DNA of 64,000 nucleotides from Cohaesibacter intestini. Its GTDB lineage: Bacteria; Pseudomonadota; Alphaproteobacteria; Rhizobiales; Cohaesibacteraceae. Every line of letters begins with the position of its first letter. Position 1 is the first letter of the stretch. Under the pieces are notes generated by a model. It saw only the letters and a list, made by a program, of their open reading frames with translations, was not told where the DNA came from and ran no database searches. Location: NCBI RefSeq assembly GCF_003324485.1, contig NZ_QODK01000002.1, positions 62,001-126,000 of the forward strand, read 5' to 3'. A program made the translations under genes and the position numbers. Shown here one piece after another: positions 54,919-63,490 of this stretch.

Positions 54919-55986
54919 ATGGCGCGGCCAGGCAAAGCCATCTTCGATGTAGCCATGATGGCAGGTTGGGCATTTGCGGCAGTCCTGACCGGCTTGGTTG
55001 CCTTGACGATGGTGGATGACACCGGCGATTCCGCGACAGGCCCCAGTGTAGTAGCATCACTGGGCAACGACGATTCACGCCTTGTGACCGGCAGCATAGA
55101 CCGCCAGAGCACCGGAACGGTCCGGCCGCACGATCCCCAAATCAACAATCCGGTTGCCCGCCAGAATGAAAGCTTCAATCCTTTCTCCGATCAGGTAAAC
55201 CATCAATCGGACCAGATCCGCGATGTTTTGGCCGAACTGAGAGCCCTAAAGCGTGAAGTTGCCGCCTTCCATGTGAGCACCAAGCGTCTGCGCAGCGAAA
55301 ATGATCTCTTGAAACAGCGTCTGGCCAAACTGGAACAGCCCCGAACAACGGATAATGCGCCGGTCCGCGTTGTGACCTTGCCGAAACGCGACGATGACCG
55401 GGTTCTTTGGCCACGCTCTGCAGACAACAACATGCCGATCGACAACACCGCCACTGGCTCCATTGCGCCGACCAGCCCGATTCCACCAAGTGGCCCTGCT
55501 TTCGATCCCTTTCAGAAAAAGCCCCAGTCTGCGGTAAAAGTCTCTCAGGAACCACTGAATATGGATCTGACGGTTGAGGGACCCAATGGCCATATGATGC
55601 TGCCAAAGATCAAGCCAAACGAGCGTCCAGCCGTGCTGCAAAAAGCCCATGAGGGCCTCAAGCCAAAAAGCGAAGTGGTGGATGCCCCGCAACAGGCGCT
55701 CAATTCCAGCCAAACCTCCTTCGGACTGGATCTGGGGCAGTTCATCTCCATCGCTGATCTCGAAGGTGCATGGAAAGAAGTCTCGATCTCACAACGCGCG
55801 ATCGTCGGCGATCTGAAACCTCTGAGCAAGATGGTCCGCAACGCCAACAACCAACTGTCCCTCGATCTGATCGTAGGACCGATCCAGAACGCAGCCCAAG
55901 CAGCCAACCTGTGCGCACAGTTGAAGTTTCGTGGCTATGCCTGTCGGGTTTCCGTCTATCAGGGACAGGCACTGGCAAGCCGCTAG
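54919..55986 (+). CDS. Membrane-anchored protein with coiled coil and SPOR-like C-terminus
   Basis: A 355-aa protein. One membrane helix near the N-terminus (about residues 12-33) anchors it, leaving most of the chain in the periplasm. A heptad-rich segment at about 92-140 (DQIRDVLAELRALKREVAAF...) is a coiled coil, followed by a Pro-rich, low-complexity linker. The last 75 residues resemble a SPOR domain (LDLIVGPIQNAAQAANLCAQ, then RGYACRVSVYQGQAL), which in other proteins binds denuded peptidoglycan at the division site. GAAGGAGG nine bases before the ATG is strong. Divergent from glmU, which makes the precursor for cell wall; the SPOR call is by eye. Confidence 0.65.
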   Translation: MARPGKAIFDVAMMAGWAFAAVLTGLVALTMVDDTGDSATGPSVVASLGNDDSRLVTGSIDRQSTGTVRPHDPQINNPVARQNESFNPFSDQVNHQSDQIRDVLAELRALKREVAAFHVSTKRLRSENDLLKQRLAKLEQPRTTDNAPVRVVTLPKRDDDRVLWPRSADNNMPIDNTATGSIAPTSPIPPSGPAFDPFQKKPQSAVKVSQEPLNMDLTVEGPNGHMMLPKIKPNERPAVLQKAHEGLKPKSEVVDAPQQALNSSQTSFGLDLGQFISIADLEGAWKEVSISQRAIVGDLKPLSKMVRNANNQLSLDLIVGPIQNAAQAANLCAQLKFRGYACRVSVYQGQALASR

Positions 55987-56180
55987 AGCATTTTGTGCCC
56001 TCCACCCGCTCGGGCTGTCATCCCGTCTCAAGACGGATTGCGCCGCGACCAAGAGACGTATAAAAGCAACTCATCTTACGTAAACGCCCTGAGCAATCAG
56101 TCCCCATTTCAAGACTGACATGCCTTCAGCTTTGCGCCACCCTTGCCGATCCCTTCTTTGCCAGCTGAAGAGGCCACCCC

Positions 56181-57098
56181 GTGTCACCGCATCTCCTTGC
56201 CTATCTGCTGCTCGCAGCCAGTCCCTTTTTCTTTTCCTCCAATATCATTATTGGCTCGATCGCGGTGCGCTCGATTGAACCCTTCACCTTGACATTCTTT
56301 CGCTGGGGGCTGGCTTTCCTGATCATCCTGCCGATGGCATGGCGGGCGATGGCCAATCACCGGCACCTTCTGATGGCACAATGGAAGCTGATTTCTCTCA
56401 ATGCCTTTCTCGCCATGGGGCTGTGCGGTACGGGGGTCTACTGGGCGCTGAAAAACACCTCAGCAACCAACGGCACATTGATCTACACCGCCGCCCCGGT
56501 CATCATCATTCTGATGGAATGGCTGTTCCGTGGCCGAGCCATCAGTTTGCGCGAAATTCTCGGAATCATCGCGGCGATCTGCGGCATTCTCTTCATTATT
56601 TTCAAAGGGAGTTTGACGGCTATGATGGCAGTGCAGTTCAACAGCGGAGATCTGCTGTTCGTGATTGCTGCAACCGCCTGGGCCATCTACTCCGTGCTAT
56701 GGAAGAATGAAGCCCTGCGCCCCGTGCCGACCGTTGGCATGTTCGCCATTGTTGCCTTGATTGGCGCGGTGATACAGGTGCCCTTCATGATCTGGGAGCT
56801 GGGCACGACCGGGGCTTTTCCGACCACACAGGATCAATGGGCGAGCCTGATGGGGCTGGCCTTCATCTCGTCCGTGCTGGCCTTTATCTCCTACCAGTTT
56901 GGTATCAAGACCCTCGGCCCAGCGACGGCAGGCATCTTCATGTATTTCATGCCGCCAGTCGGGGTGGTACTCGCCGTTGTGTTCCTTGGCGAGCAGTTCC
57001 ACACCTTCCATATGGTTGGACTGGTGCTGGTGCTCTCAGGGGTGATTATGGCAACATTTCCTGCAAGACAGTTGTTCCGCAAGGCCCAACAGGCCTAG
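56181..57098 (+). CDS. EamA-family (DMT superfamily) transporter
   Basis: A 305-aa inner-membrane protein with ten hydrophobic segments arranged as two EamA repeats. Typical stretches are SPFFFSSNIIIGSIAVRSIEPFTLTFFRWGLAFLI in the first repeat and YQFGIKTLGPATAGIFMYFMPPVGVVLAVVFLGE in the second. Family members export amino acids and other metabolites; the substrate cannot be read. The start is a GTG preceded by AAGAGG. Convergent with ccdA. Confidence 0.9.
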   Translation: MSPHLLAYLLLAASPFFFSSNIIIGSIAVRSIEPFTLTFFRWGLAFLIILPMAWRAMANHRHLLMAQWKLISLNAFLAMGLCGTGVYWALKNTSATNGTLIYTAAPVIIILMEWLFRGRAISLREILGIIAAICGILFIIFKGSLTAMMAVQFNSGDLLFVIAATAWAIYSVLWKNEALRPVPTVGMFAIVALIGAVIQVPFMIWELGTTGAFPTTQDQWASLMGLAFISSVLAFISYQFGIKTLGPATAGIFMYFMPPVGVVLAVVFLGEQFHTFHMVGLVLVLSGVIMATFPARQLFRKAQQA

Positions 57099-57114
57099 CC
57101 AACAGGATGCGTGC

Positions 57115-57146
57115 GCCCGCCTCAGCCAAGATTATTGAGGGCGGGC
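57115..57146. terminator. Possible bidirectional terminator between EamA and ccdA genes
   Basis: GCCCGCCTCA (57115-57124) pairs with TGAGGGCGGGC (57136-57146) with one bulged G. It overlaps the end of ccdA. Only a short T-run follows, so strength is uncertain. Confidence 0.35.
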
Positions 57147-57859
57147 AGCATTTCCTGAAGCCAGAAGGCGGCATTCTGCACCTGACCGGTGACGAACAAA
57201 ATCCCGGTCACGACCAGCAGACCGCCCATGAGCTTTTCAACCAGCCCCATATGCTTTTTGAAACGCTGCATCATGCCCAGAAACTGTCCGGCGAAAGCTG
57301 CAGCCAGCAAAAACGGGATCCCGAGACCGAGGCTATAGACCGTCAAAAGCAACATGCCCTGTTGCACGCTTTCCTCGGTTCCCGCCACAGCAAGGATCGT
57401 CGCCAACACCGGTCCGATGCATGGGGTCCAACCAAAGGCAAAGGCAAGGCCGATCAGATAGGCACCGAGCAGACCGGCGGGTTTCCTCTGCACATTGACC
57501 CGCGCCTCGCGATACAGAAAGGCAATCCGAAACACGCCAAGAAAATGCAACCCCATGACGATAATGATTGCGCCTGCCACATAGGACAGAATGCCTGAAT
57601 AGAGCTTGAGATATTGGCCAATGACCGACGCTCCGGCCCCCAGCAGCACAAAGACGGTGGTGAAGCCCAGCACGAAGGCAACAGCAGACAGGATGATCCG
57701 GCTCGCCGCCCGCTGCTTGTCATTGGTCCCGGTCAACTGGTCCATCGACACGCCCGCCATATAGCAAAGATAGGGCGGCACCAAAGGCAAGACGCAGGGA
57801 GAAACGAAGGAAATGAAGCCCGCCAGCAAAGCGCCGGGATAGGTTACGTCAAAGGCCAT
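57122..57859 (-). CDS. ccdA: CcdA, thiol-electron transporter for cytochrome c biogenesis
   Basis: A 245-aa inner-membrane protein of the CcdA/DsbD-beta family with six membrane helices. The two redox cysteines lie in SFVSPCVLPLVPPYLCYMAG (helix 1, with the conserved PCVLPLVP) and FAFGWTPCIGPVLATIL (helix 4). It carries reducing equivalents from cytoplasmic thioredoxin to the periplasm to keep apocytochrome c thiols reduced. AGGAGAAGC precedes the ATG. Confidence 0.93.
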   Translation of the reverse strand: MAFDVTYPGALLAGFISFVSPCVLPLVPPYLCYMAGVSMDQLTGTNDKQRAASRIILSAVAFVLGFTTVFVLLGAGASVIGQYLKLYSGILSYVAGAIIIVMGLHFLGVFRIAFLYREARVNVQRKPAGLLGAYLIGLAFAFGWTPCIGPVLATILAVAGTEESVQQGMLLLTVYSLGLGIPFLLAAAFAGQFLGMMQRFKKHMGLVEKLMGGLLVVTGILFVTGQVQNAAFWLQEMLPALNNLG

Positions 57860-58284
57860 CGGATATGCTTCTCCTCGTATTTCTCATTGCCTGCCCGCCG
57901 ACATTGCGCGCCAGACAGCAGCCTGCACCTAAAGGCCACAGTCTGGCCTATTGCGCCATCATGTAAGTGGGCTTCCCCCTCTCGTCCAATCACAGTCGCG
58001 AGAGGCCCCAGCTCCGCAGGCACCACTGTCTTTCCCTATTGCAGGCAATGGCGACCAAAGCAAGGGATGGAAAGGTGACAAATCGGAAAGCTTGCGGCAA
58101 ATCCCCTCACCGCGGCGGCAAATGCTATGATATATGATATAAGACCGACAATCGCAGCCATTCGAAACCCGGAAATCACGCTGTTATGACCACTTGAGAG
58201 TTTTCCCACGAAAAATAGATTGAATTCCCTGTGGGTGTTGACTGACCTGAAAATATCTTTAAAAAGGCGCTCACCACACAAGGC
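57860..58284. other. Intergenic region upstream of the tRNA genes
   Basis: About 425 bases between ccdA and the first tRNA-Lys. The tRNA promoter must lie at its right end; a TTGACT at 58238-58243 is a candidate -35, but I see no well-spaced -10. No gene is supported. Confidence 0.45.
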
Positions 58285-58360
58285 GTGCCCGTAGCTCAGT
58301 TGGTAGAGCATCCGACTTTTAATCGGACGGTCGAAGGTTCGAATCCTTCCGGGCATACCA
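58285..58360 (+). tRNA. tRNA-Lys (TTT), first copy
   Basis: A 76-base cloverleaf with the CCA end encoded. Acceptor GTGCCCG pairs with CGGGCAT, giving a G1-U72 wobble. The D arm is GCTC/GAGC. The anticodon stem TCCGA/TCGGA holds the loop CTTTTAA, so the anticodon is TTT. The T arm GAAGG TTCGAAT CCTTC is standard. It reads AAA and AAG. Confidence 0.96.
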
Positions 58361-58433
58361 ATCTCCCTCATAATCGGGACTGTATGGTTCGCTCAAAAAG
58401 CGTCCTCGGTCTGGTTTTGAGTGAAAAGTGGTA

Positions 58434-58464
58434 AGTTTTCTGAAAGCTTCATGCTTTAGAAAAC
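58434..58464 (+). promoter_or_regulatory. Hairpin between the two tRNA-Lys genes
   Basis: GTTTTCT (58435-58441) pairs with AGAAAAC (58458-58464), with AAAGC/GCTTT pairs inside. No T-run follows. It ends ten bases before the second tRNA and may be a processing signal if both tRNAs share a transcript (inference). Confidence 0.35.
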
Positions 58465-58473
58465 ACGGAACAG

Positions 58474-58549
58474 GTGCCCGTAGCTCAGTTGGTAGAGCAT
58501 CCGACTTTTAATCGGACGGTCGAAGGTTCGAATCCTTCCGGGCATACCA
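58474..58549 (+). tRNA. tRNA-Lys (TTT), second identical copy
   Basis: Identical over all 76 bases to the copy 113 bases upstream, with the CCA end encoded and the same TTT anticodon. The flanking sequences differ, so the duplication is confined to the tRNA itself. Confidence 0.96.
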
Positions 58550-58915
58550 TTTCCATTTCTTCTTCCTGAAATCCTATTGTGATTCCTTCCAGCTGCGGCT
58601 TTGTGTCCTGTATGGAGAGCCTCAAGCTGTGCCCAGCGTCGTGAAACAAGAGTTATTCACAGCGCTCCAGCCTGCATCCTCCAACGCAACATGTGACAAT
58701 TTAATAACTTGAAATTGCACGATTGTGACGCACTTTTTGCGCCCTCTCTCCACCGCGCTGGATGAGGCAGTGACTTCAATTCCTTTAACATATTCGTGAT
58801 TTTACTGATGAAGCGCAATTTTTGCGCTACATTATAGGGAAGACTTCGACCAATCCAAAAATTGACCGAAGCAATAACAGAGGAGACGCCACCACTTAGA
58901 AATCGGAGAATCATT
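58550..58915. other. Intergenic region with two matching palindromes
   Basis: About 365 bases between the tRNA and the DUF4864 gene. It contains CGCACTTTTTGCG at 58729-58741 and CGCAATTTTTGCG at 58814-58826, described separately. No further gene is supported. Confidence 0.5.
58729..58828. promoter_or_regulatory. Pair of CGCAnTTTTTGCG palindromes
   Basis: Two 13-base sites identical at 12 positions, 85 bases apart. The second extends to AGCGCAA-TTT-TTGCGCT (58812-58828), a perfect 7-bp inverted repeat. They lie about 90 and 175 bases before the DUF4864 gene and could be operators for one regulator, perhaps with DNA looping. Confidence 0.35.
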
Positions 58916-59518
58916 ATGAAACACGAAACCAGCAGCGGTTTCGCCGATTGGCAAACCGAACATTCAAAATCAGCGCAACAGGACAAACCTGCGCAAACCA
59001 AGATGGCAATGTGGGTCAGAGGCTTGTTCTTTGCCGCTCTCATGGCGGTTGGCACCATTGCCTATTCCACATCGTCCAAGGCAGACGATGCCAAGGCCGT
59101 CACAGCCAACGTGCCGGACGCACAGACAGAACCCGACATCGCCCCGTCCAACCTCTTGGTTTTGACGAAAGTGGATCGTGCGGCCATTCAGTTCGTCGTC
59201 AAAATGCACATTGCCAGCCTCAACCAGCAACGTGCCGACCTGTTTCACAAGACATTCACAAAGAAGACTCAGGCCGCCTTCAATTCCCCTGACGAAATGC
59301 TGATCTTCTTCTCAATCCGCTATTTGCCGGTCGTCTTTGCGGAAGATTTTCGTTTTTCAGACATTAGCCTTGATGGATCAGTCCCCATCCAGCATGGCTA
59401 TCTGACTGACAGACGCGGCAAGCGCTGGCGGTTGTCCTATGGCCTGCAAAATCTTGGCGACAGCGACTGGCGGATCATTTCAAGCGCTATTGTCTTTGCC
59501 CCGGGCGATCCAGCCTAA
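58916..59518 (+). CDS. DUF4864-type exported or membrane-anchored protein
   Basis: A 200-aa protein. An uncommonly long polar N-terminus (about 30 residues) precedes a hydrophobic segment (MWVRGLFFAALMAVGTIAYSTSSKA, about 32-55) that anchors it or acts as a signal. The C-terminal 115 residues match the NTF2-like DUF4864 pattern (AAIQFVVKMHIASLNQQRADLFH..., YLTDRRGKRWRLSYGLQNLGDSDWRIISSAI). Function unknown. CGGAGAA lies six bases before the ATG at 58916. A perfect hairpin follows the gene. Confidence 0.7.
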   Translation: MKHETSSGFADWQTEHSKSAQQDKPAQTKMAMWVRGLFFAALMAVGTIAYSTSSKADDAKAVTANVPDAQTEPDIAPSNLLVLTKVDRAAIQFVVKMHIASLNQQRADLFHKTFTKKTQAAFNSPDEMLIFFSIRYLPVVFAEDFRFSDISLDGSVPIQHGYLTDRRGKRWRLSYGLQNLGDSDWRIISSAIVFAPGDPA

Positions 59519-59534
59519 CGCCCATATCGACCTG

Positions 59535-59561
59535 TTGTGAGGGATATCAGATCCCTCACAA
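59535..59561. terminator. Hairpin between convergent genes
   Basis: A perfect 11-bp stem (TTGTGAGGGAT at 59535-59545 with ATCCCTCACAA at 59551-59561). No T-run on either side, but its place between convergent DUF4864 and tgt genes suggests a transcription stop or mRNA 3' end. Confidence 0.5.
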
Positions 59562-59595
59562 GGCCACCCTTTCAGAACGAACGGAAGCTTTCCTA

Positions 59596-60804
59596 TCAAA
59601 GGGCAGGCAGATCGCCGCGTGCCCAGCCTTCCTTGACTTCGGCCTTGTGATCGGCAAAACGGCCCGCTTCAATGGCATCCCGCATGCCCTGCATCAGAGC
59701 CTGATAATAGGCCAGATTGTTCCAGGTCAGCAGCATTGAACCAAGCGCCTCGTTTGATTTGACGAGGTGATACAGATAGGCACGCGAATAGTCACGAGCG
59801 GCAGGGCAGTTGCTTTCCGGGTCAAGCGGACGATGGTCGTCCTTGTGACGGGCATTCTTCAAGTTGATCTTGCCAAAGCGCGTATAGGCCAACCCATGGC
59901 GTCCGGCACGGGTCGGCATCACACAATCAAACATGTCGACCCCACGGCTCACCGCTTCGATCAGATCGTCCGGCGTGCCAACGCCCATCAAATAACGTGG
60001 TTTATTCTCCGGCAAGATCGGACAGGTCAGCTCCAGCATGTCAAGCATCACATTTTGCGGCTCACCCACTGCCAAACCACCAATCGAATAACCTTTTAGA
60101 TCCATCGCCTTGAGGGCCAAGGCCGACTCCTCACGCAGACGCGGCACGTCGCCCCCCTGCACAATGCCAAACATCGCCTGCCCCGGACGGTCACCAAATT
60201 GCACTTTGCAACGCTCGGCCCAACGCAGGGACAGCTGCATGGCTTTTTCGATTTCTTCTTCGCTCGCCGGAAGCTTGGTGCATTCATCCAGCTGCATCTG
60301 GATATCAGAGCCCAACAGACACTGGATTTCAATCGACCGCTCCGGCGTCATCATATATTTGGCGCCATCAATGTGGGATTTGAACTCGACACCCTTCTCG
60401 CTCATCTTGCGCAACTGAGCGAGTGACATCACCTGAAAGCCACCGGAATCCGTGAGGATCGGGTAAGGCCAGTTGGCAAATTTGTGCAAACCACCCAGCG
60501 CATCAATCCGTTCTGCACCGGGCCGCAACATCAAATGGTAGGTATTACCCAGAATGACGTCGGCCCCCAAGTCCCGTACCTGACCCGGATACATGAACTT
60601 CACGGTCGCAGCGGTGCCAACCGGCATGAAGGCTGGCGTGCGGATCGTGCCACGCGGCATGGAGACTTCACCCCGGCGTGCCTTGCCATCCTGCGCCAAT
60701 AGCTTGAAGCTGAACTCCGTTGCGCGCGGATCTTGTAAAGGCTGGCCCAGCCCCATCCGGTCGGCGTCAATGGCAGGTGTGCTGTTCGGTGTCATGTCGG
60801 TCAT
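59596..60804 (-). CDS. tgt: Queuine tRNA-ribosyltransferase Tgt, zinc site apparently lost
   Basis: A 402-aa enzyme that swaps guanine 34 for preQ1 in tRNAs with GUN anticodons. Catalytic parts are intact: LTDSGGFQ with its Asp, GGLAVGE, and the nucleophilic Asp in [13 protein letters not shown]. The structural zinc site is not. Where the family has CxCxxC, this protein reads SNCPAA (Ser331, Cys333, Ala336), and where it has the His of a THN-type motif it reads TWNN (Asn362), so only one of four ligands remains. The codons were checked on the DNA. The ATG at 60804 is used; no strong ribosome site is visible. It follows queA by 32 bases, the usual queuosine pairing. Confidence 0.94.
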   Translation of the reverse strand: MTDMTPNSTPAIDADRMGLGQPLQDPRATEFSFKLLAQDGKARRGEVSMPRGTIRTPAFMPVGTAATVKFMYPGQVRDLGADVILGNTYHLMLRPGAERIDALGGLHKFANWPYPILTDSGGFQVMSLAQLRKMSEKGVEFKSHIDGAKYMMTPERSIEIQCLLGSDIQMQLDECTKLPASEEEIEKAMQLSLRWAERCKVQFGDRPGQAMFGIVQGGDVPRLREESALALKAMDLKGYSIGGLAVGEPQNVMLDMLELTCPILPENKPRYLMGVGTPDDLIEAVSRGVDMFDCVMPTRAGRHGLAYTRFGKINLKNARHKDDHRPLDPESNCPAARDYSRAYLYHLVKSNEALGSMLLTWNNLAYYQALMQGMRDAIEAGRFADHKAEVKEGWARGDLPAL

Positions 60805-60836
60805 TGTCTGGTCTTTCTTTCCCGGCGCAGGCAACC

Positions 60837-61883
60837 TCAAGGGCGCAGCAGCAACGAGGAATCCCCGTATGAATAGAAGCGATAGCCGTTCTTGATGGCA
60901 TGCGCATAGGCTGACTGCATCCGTTCCTGTCCCATGATGGCAGAAACCAGCATGAACAGGGTGGATTTTGGCAGATGAAAATTGGTCATCAAGCCATCAA
61001 TCGCCCGAAAGCGATAGCCCGGTGTGATAAAAATGGCGGTATCACCGCAGAAGGGCTGCACGACACCCGCCTCATCCGTCGCGCTCTCCAGAAGCCGCAG
61101 AGAGGTCGTACCGACCGCAATGATCCGATTGCCCCGCGCATGCACTTCGTTCAATCTGGCGGCCATCTCAGGGCTGATCTCGCCCCATTCCGCATGCATC
61201 ACATGGTCTTCGGTATCATCCGCCTTGACCGGCAGGAAAGTCCCTGCCCCCACATGCAAAGTCACGAAGTGCCGTTCGATACCTTTGGCATCCAGCGCAT
61301 CGAAAAGCCGGTCGGTGAAATGCAGCCCGGCGGTTGGTGCTGCAACCGCGCCCTCTTCTCGGGCATAGATGGTTTGATAGTCGGTCTTGTCGCGCTCATC
61401 CTCGGCGCGTTTCGACGCGATATAAGGCGGTAGCGGAATATGGCCCACCTCGGCGATCGCAGCATCAAGCGACGCCCCTTCGGCGTCAAACTGCAACACC
61501 ACCTCGCCCGCATCCCCTTTCTCAAGGATGCGCGCGCTCAGATGGGAGCCAAACTCGATCCGATCACCAAGTTGGACCTTTTTAGCCGGCCGGGCAAAGG
61601 CACGCCAGGTTGCCAGATCTTCGCGTTTGTGCAGATTGAAATGGATGCCGGCGCGAATATCACCGCGCACCCGGGTTCCTGCCATTTCCGCCGGGATTAC
61701 CTTGGTATCATTGAACACCAAAGCATCGCCGGGCTGCAGAAAGTCAGCCAGATCGAGCACCCGGTGAGTTTCGAAGGCACCGGATGGTGGCACAAGCAAC
61801 AGCTTTGCCTCGTCGCGCGGATCATGCGGACGCAAGGCGATATTCTCGGCGGGAAGGTCAAAGTCGAAGAGGTCGACGCGCAT
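60837..61883 (-). CDS. queA: S-adenosylmethionine:tRNA ribosyltransferase-isomerase QueA
   Basis: A 348-aa enzyme that adds the epoxycyclopentane ring from SAM to preQ1 in tRNA, giving epoxyqueuosine. The family pattern is clear: [21 protein letters not shown] at the start, [19 protein letters not shown], the signature [22 protein letters not shown] (about residues 167-188), [10 protein letters not shown] and [16 protein letters not shown]. The length is as expected. It lies directly upstream of tgt on the same strand. Confidence 0.97.
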   Translation of the reverse strand: MRVDLFDFDLPAENIALRPHDPRDEAKLLLVPPSGAFETHRVLDLADFLQPGDALVFNDTKVIPAEMAGTRVRGDIRAGIHFNLHKREDLATWRAFARPAKKVQLGDRIEFGSHLSARILEKGDAGEVVLQFDAEGASLDAAIAEVGHIPLPPYIASKRAEDERDKTDYQTIYAREEGAVAAPTAGLHFTDRLFDALDAKGIERHFVTLHVGAGTFLPVKADDTEDHVMHAEWGEISPEMAARLNEVHARGNRIIAVGTTSLRLLESATDEAGVVQPFCGDTAIFITPGYRFRAIDGLMTNFHLPKSTLFMLVSAIMGQERMQSAYAHAIKNGYRFYSYGDSSLLLRP

Positions 61884-61917
61884 GAATTGACTCAGTCATC
61901 GATGGGCGCATGGCTCA

Positions 61918-62322
61918 TCAAGTGCTCCAGGCGCGATTTTGCAGAACAACACGGTATCCGTCCGGATCTTCAAAGGTGATCCCGACCTGATCCCAATAGT
62001 CATTGTTGGATGGGACGGCTTCATATCCTGCCTGCCGCATCATATCAACCCGTTTCTGCCATTCTTCGCGCTCAGGCAGGTAGAAAACCAGCAAAGCCTC
62101 ATGATCCGGCGCCCGCGGCGCCGTCACACCATGCTCAATGGTGAATTCGAGATGATAAGGGGCATTGGGGTGACCGATGATCAGGCCATCAAAGCCGTTA
62201 TGCCCCTCAAAGGAGCCAAGAAGAGCGAAGCCCAGACCCTCGCAATAAAAAGCTTTAATTGCTTCAAAATCGCAACAAGAACGAGCAACGCGCATTTTAG
62301 GAAAGTGAATGTCGTAACTCAT
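61918..62322 (-). CDS. VOC (glyoxalase/bleomycin resistance) family protein
   Basis: A 134-aa protein of the vicinal oxygen chelate superfamily with the two babbab modules visible (RVARSCCDFEAIKAFYCEGLGF..., then ITFEDPDGYRVVLQNRAW). Metal-ligand positions are plausible (the EF in HLEFTIEHG, and DPDGYRV), but the substrate cannot be assigned. It lies in the same-strand run between the cyclophilin and queA genes. Confidence 0.85.
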   Translation of the reverse strand: MSYDIHFPKMRVARSCCDFEAIKAFYCEGLGFALLGSFEGHNGFDGLIIGHPNAPYHLEFTIEHGVTAPRAPDHEALLVFYLPEREEWQKRVDMMRQAGYEAVPSNNDYWDQVGITFEDPDGYRVVLQNRAWST

Positions 62323-62348
62323 GCAAGGTCCGGGCTTCGAGAACGGTC

Positions 62349-62822
62349 TTAGACGTCAGCAGCGACGCGCATGGAAACGATGCTGTCAGGATCCTGCACC
62401 GGCTCGCCACGCTTGATTTCGTCGATATTTTCCATGCCTTCGATCACATCACCCCAGTAGGTATACTGGTTGTCGAGCCAAGGGGCACGGTCAAAGCAGA
62501 TGAAGAACTGGCTGTTGGCAGAATTCGGGTTCATCGCACGGGCCATCGAGCAGGAACCGCGCACATGCTCGGTGGTGGAGAATTCAGCTTTCAGGTCAGG
62601 CTTGTCAGAACCACCGGTACCGGTGCCATGAGGGCAGCCAACCTGAGCCATAAAGCCATCGATAACCCGGTGGAACACGATACCGTCATAGAATTTTTCG
62701 CGCGCCAGCTCTTTGAGGCGCTCGCAATGGGCCGGAGCAAGGTCCGTACGCAGGGCGATGACAACTTTGCCCTTGGTGGTTTCCATGATCAGGGTGTTTT
62801 CGGGATCTTTGATCTCTGCCAC
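62349..62822 (-). CDS. Cytoplasmic cyclophilin-type peptidyl-prolyl isomerase
   Basis: A 157-aa PPIase without a signal peptide that speeds cis-trans isomerisation of X-Pro bonds. Active-site segments are FHRVIDGFMAQVG with the catalytic Arg (about residue 53), SMARAMNPNSANSQFFICF and LDNQYTYWGDVIEGM. GTG start, with AAGGAAG six bases before it. It is the cytoplasmic member of a tandem pair; the exported paralogue is 111 bases upstream. Confidence 0.93.
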   Translation of the reverse strand: MAEIKDPENTLIMETTKGKVVIALRTDLAPAHCERLKELAREKFYDGIVFHRVIDGFMAQVGCPHGTGTGGSDKPDLKAEFSTTEHVRGSCSMARAMNPNSANSQFFICFDRAPWLDNQYTYWGDVIEGMENIDEIKRGEPVQDPDSIVSMRVAADV

Positions 62823-62933
62823 TTGTCTCTTCCTTTTCTAAGAGAGTAGGCCCCGCTCCATTCTGCGATGGATATCGGAGCTGTTTGCAAAGGCCTGTCT
62901 TGGCAACAGCCCTTACATATTGAATTGCTAGGA

Positions 62934-63479
62934 TTATTCGGCGTCAGCTGCAACCTGCATCTTGACTATAACGTCGGGATTTGCAGGCGGTTCGCCCTTT
63001 TTCAGGCGATCAATGAATTCCATGCCTTCGGTCACTTCACCCCAGACCGTATATTGGCCATTGAGCCAGGACGCGCGATTGAACATGATGAAAAACTGGC
63101 TGTTGGCACTGTTCGGAGATGAGGAACGCGCCATGCCCACCACGCCGCGTTCAAACGGACGGGCATTGAACTCGGCCTTGAGATCCGGCAGATCCGAACC
63201 CCCGGTGCCATTGCCACGCGGGTCGCCAGTCTGGGCCATAAAGCCATCAATCACACGATGGAACTTCAACCCGTCATAAAAGCCTTTGCGGGCCAGTGTC
63301 TTGATCCGCTCCACATGATTGGGGGCAAGATCCGGCCGCATCTTGATGACAACACGGCCATGCACCGTGTCAAGATAGAGCATATTGTCCTTTTCGTCCG
63401 CGAAGGCAGTCTGCGATCCGCTCCAAACGAGAGTAGCCAGAAGACCAGCAGTCAGAAACAAGCGTCGGGTAAGGGTCAT
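62934..63479 (-). CDS. Periplasmic cyclophilin-type peptidyl-prolyl isomerase
   Basis: A 181-aa PPIase with a signal peptide (MTLTRRLFLTAGLLATLVWSGSQTAFA, cleavage near residue 27). The same active-site segments as in its neighbour are present (FHRVIDGFMAQTG, SANSQFFIMF, LNGQYTVWGEV). It should act on proteins folding in the periplasm. It lies 11 bases after coaD on the same strand, suggesting co-transcription. Confidence 0.93.
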   Translation of the reverse strand: MTLTRRLFLTAGLLATLVWSGSQTAFADEKDNMLYLDTVHGRVVIKMRPDLAPNHVERIKTLARKGFYDGLKFHRVIDGFMAQTGDPRGNGTGGSDLPDLKAEFNARPFERGVVGMARSSSPNSANSQFFIMFNRASWLNGQYTVWGEVTEGMEFIDRLKKGEPPANPDVIVKMQVAADAE

Positions 63480-63490
63480 GTATTTTCCGT

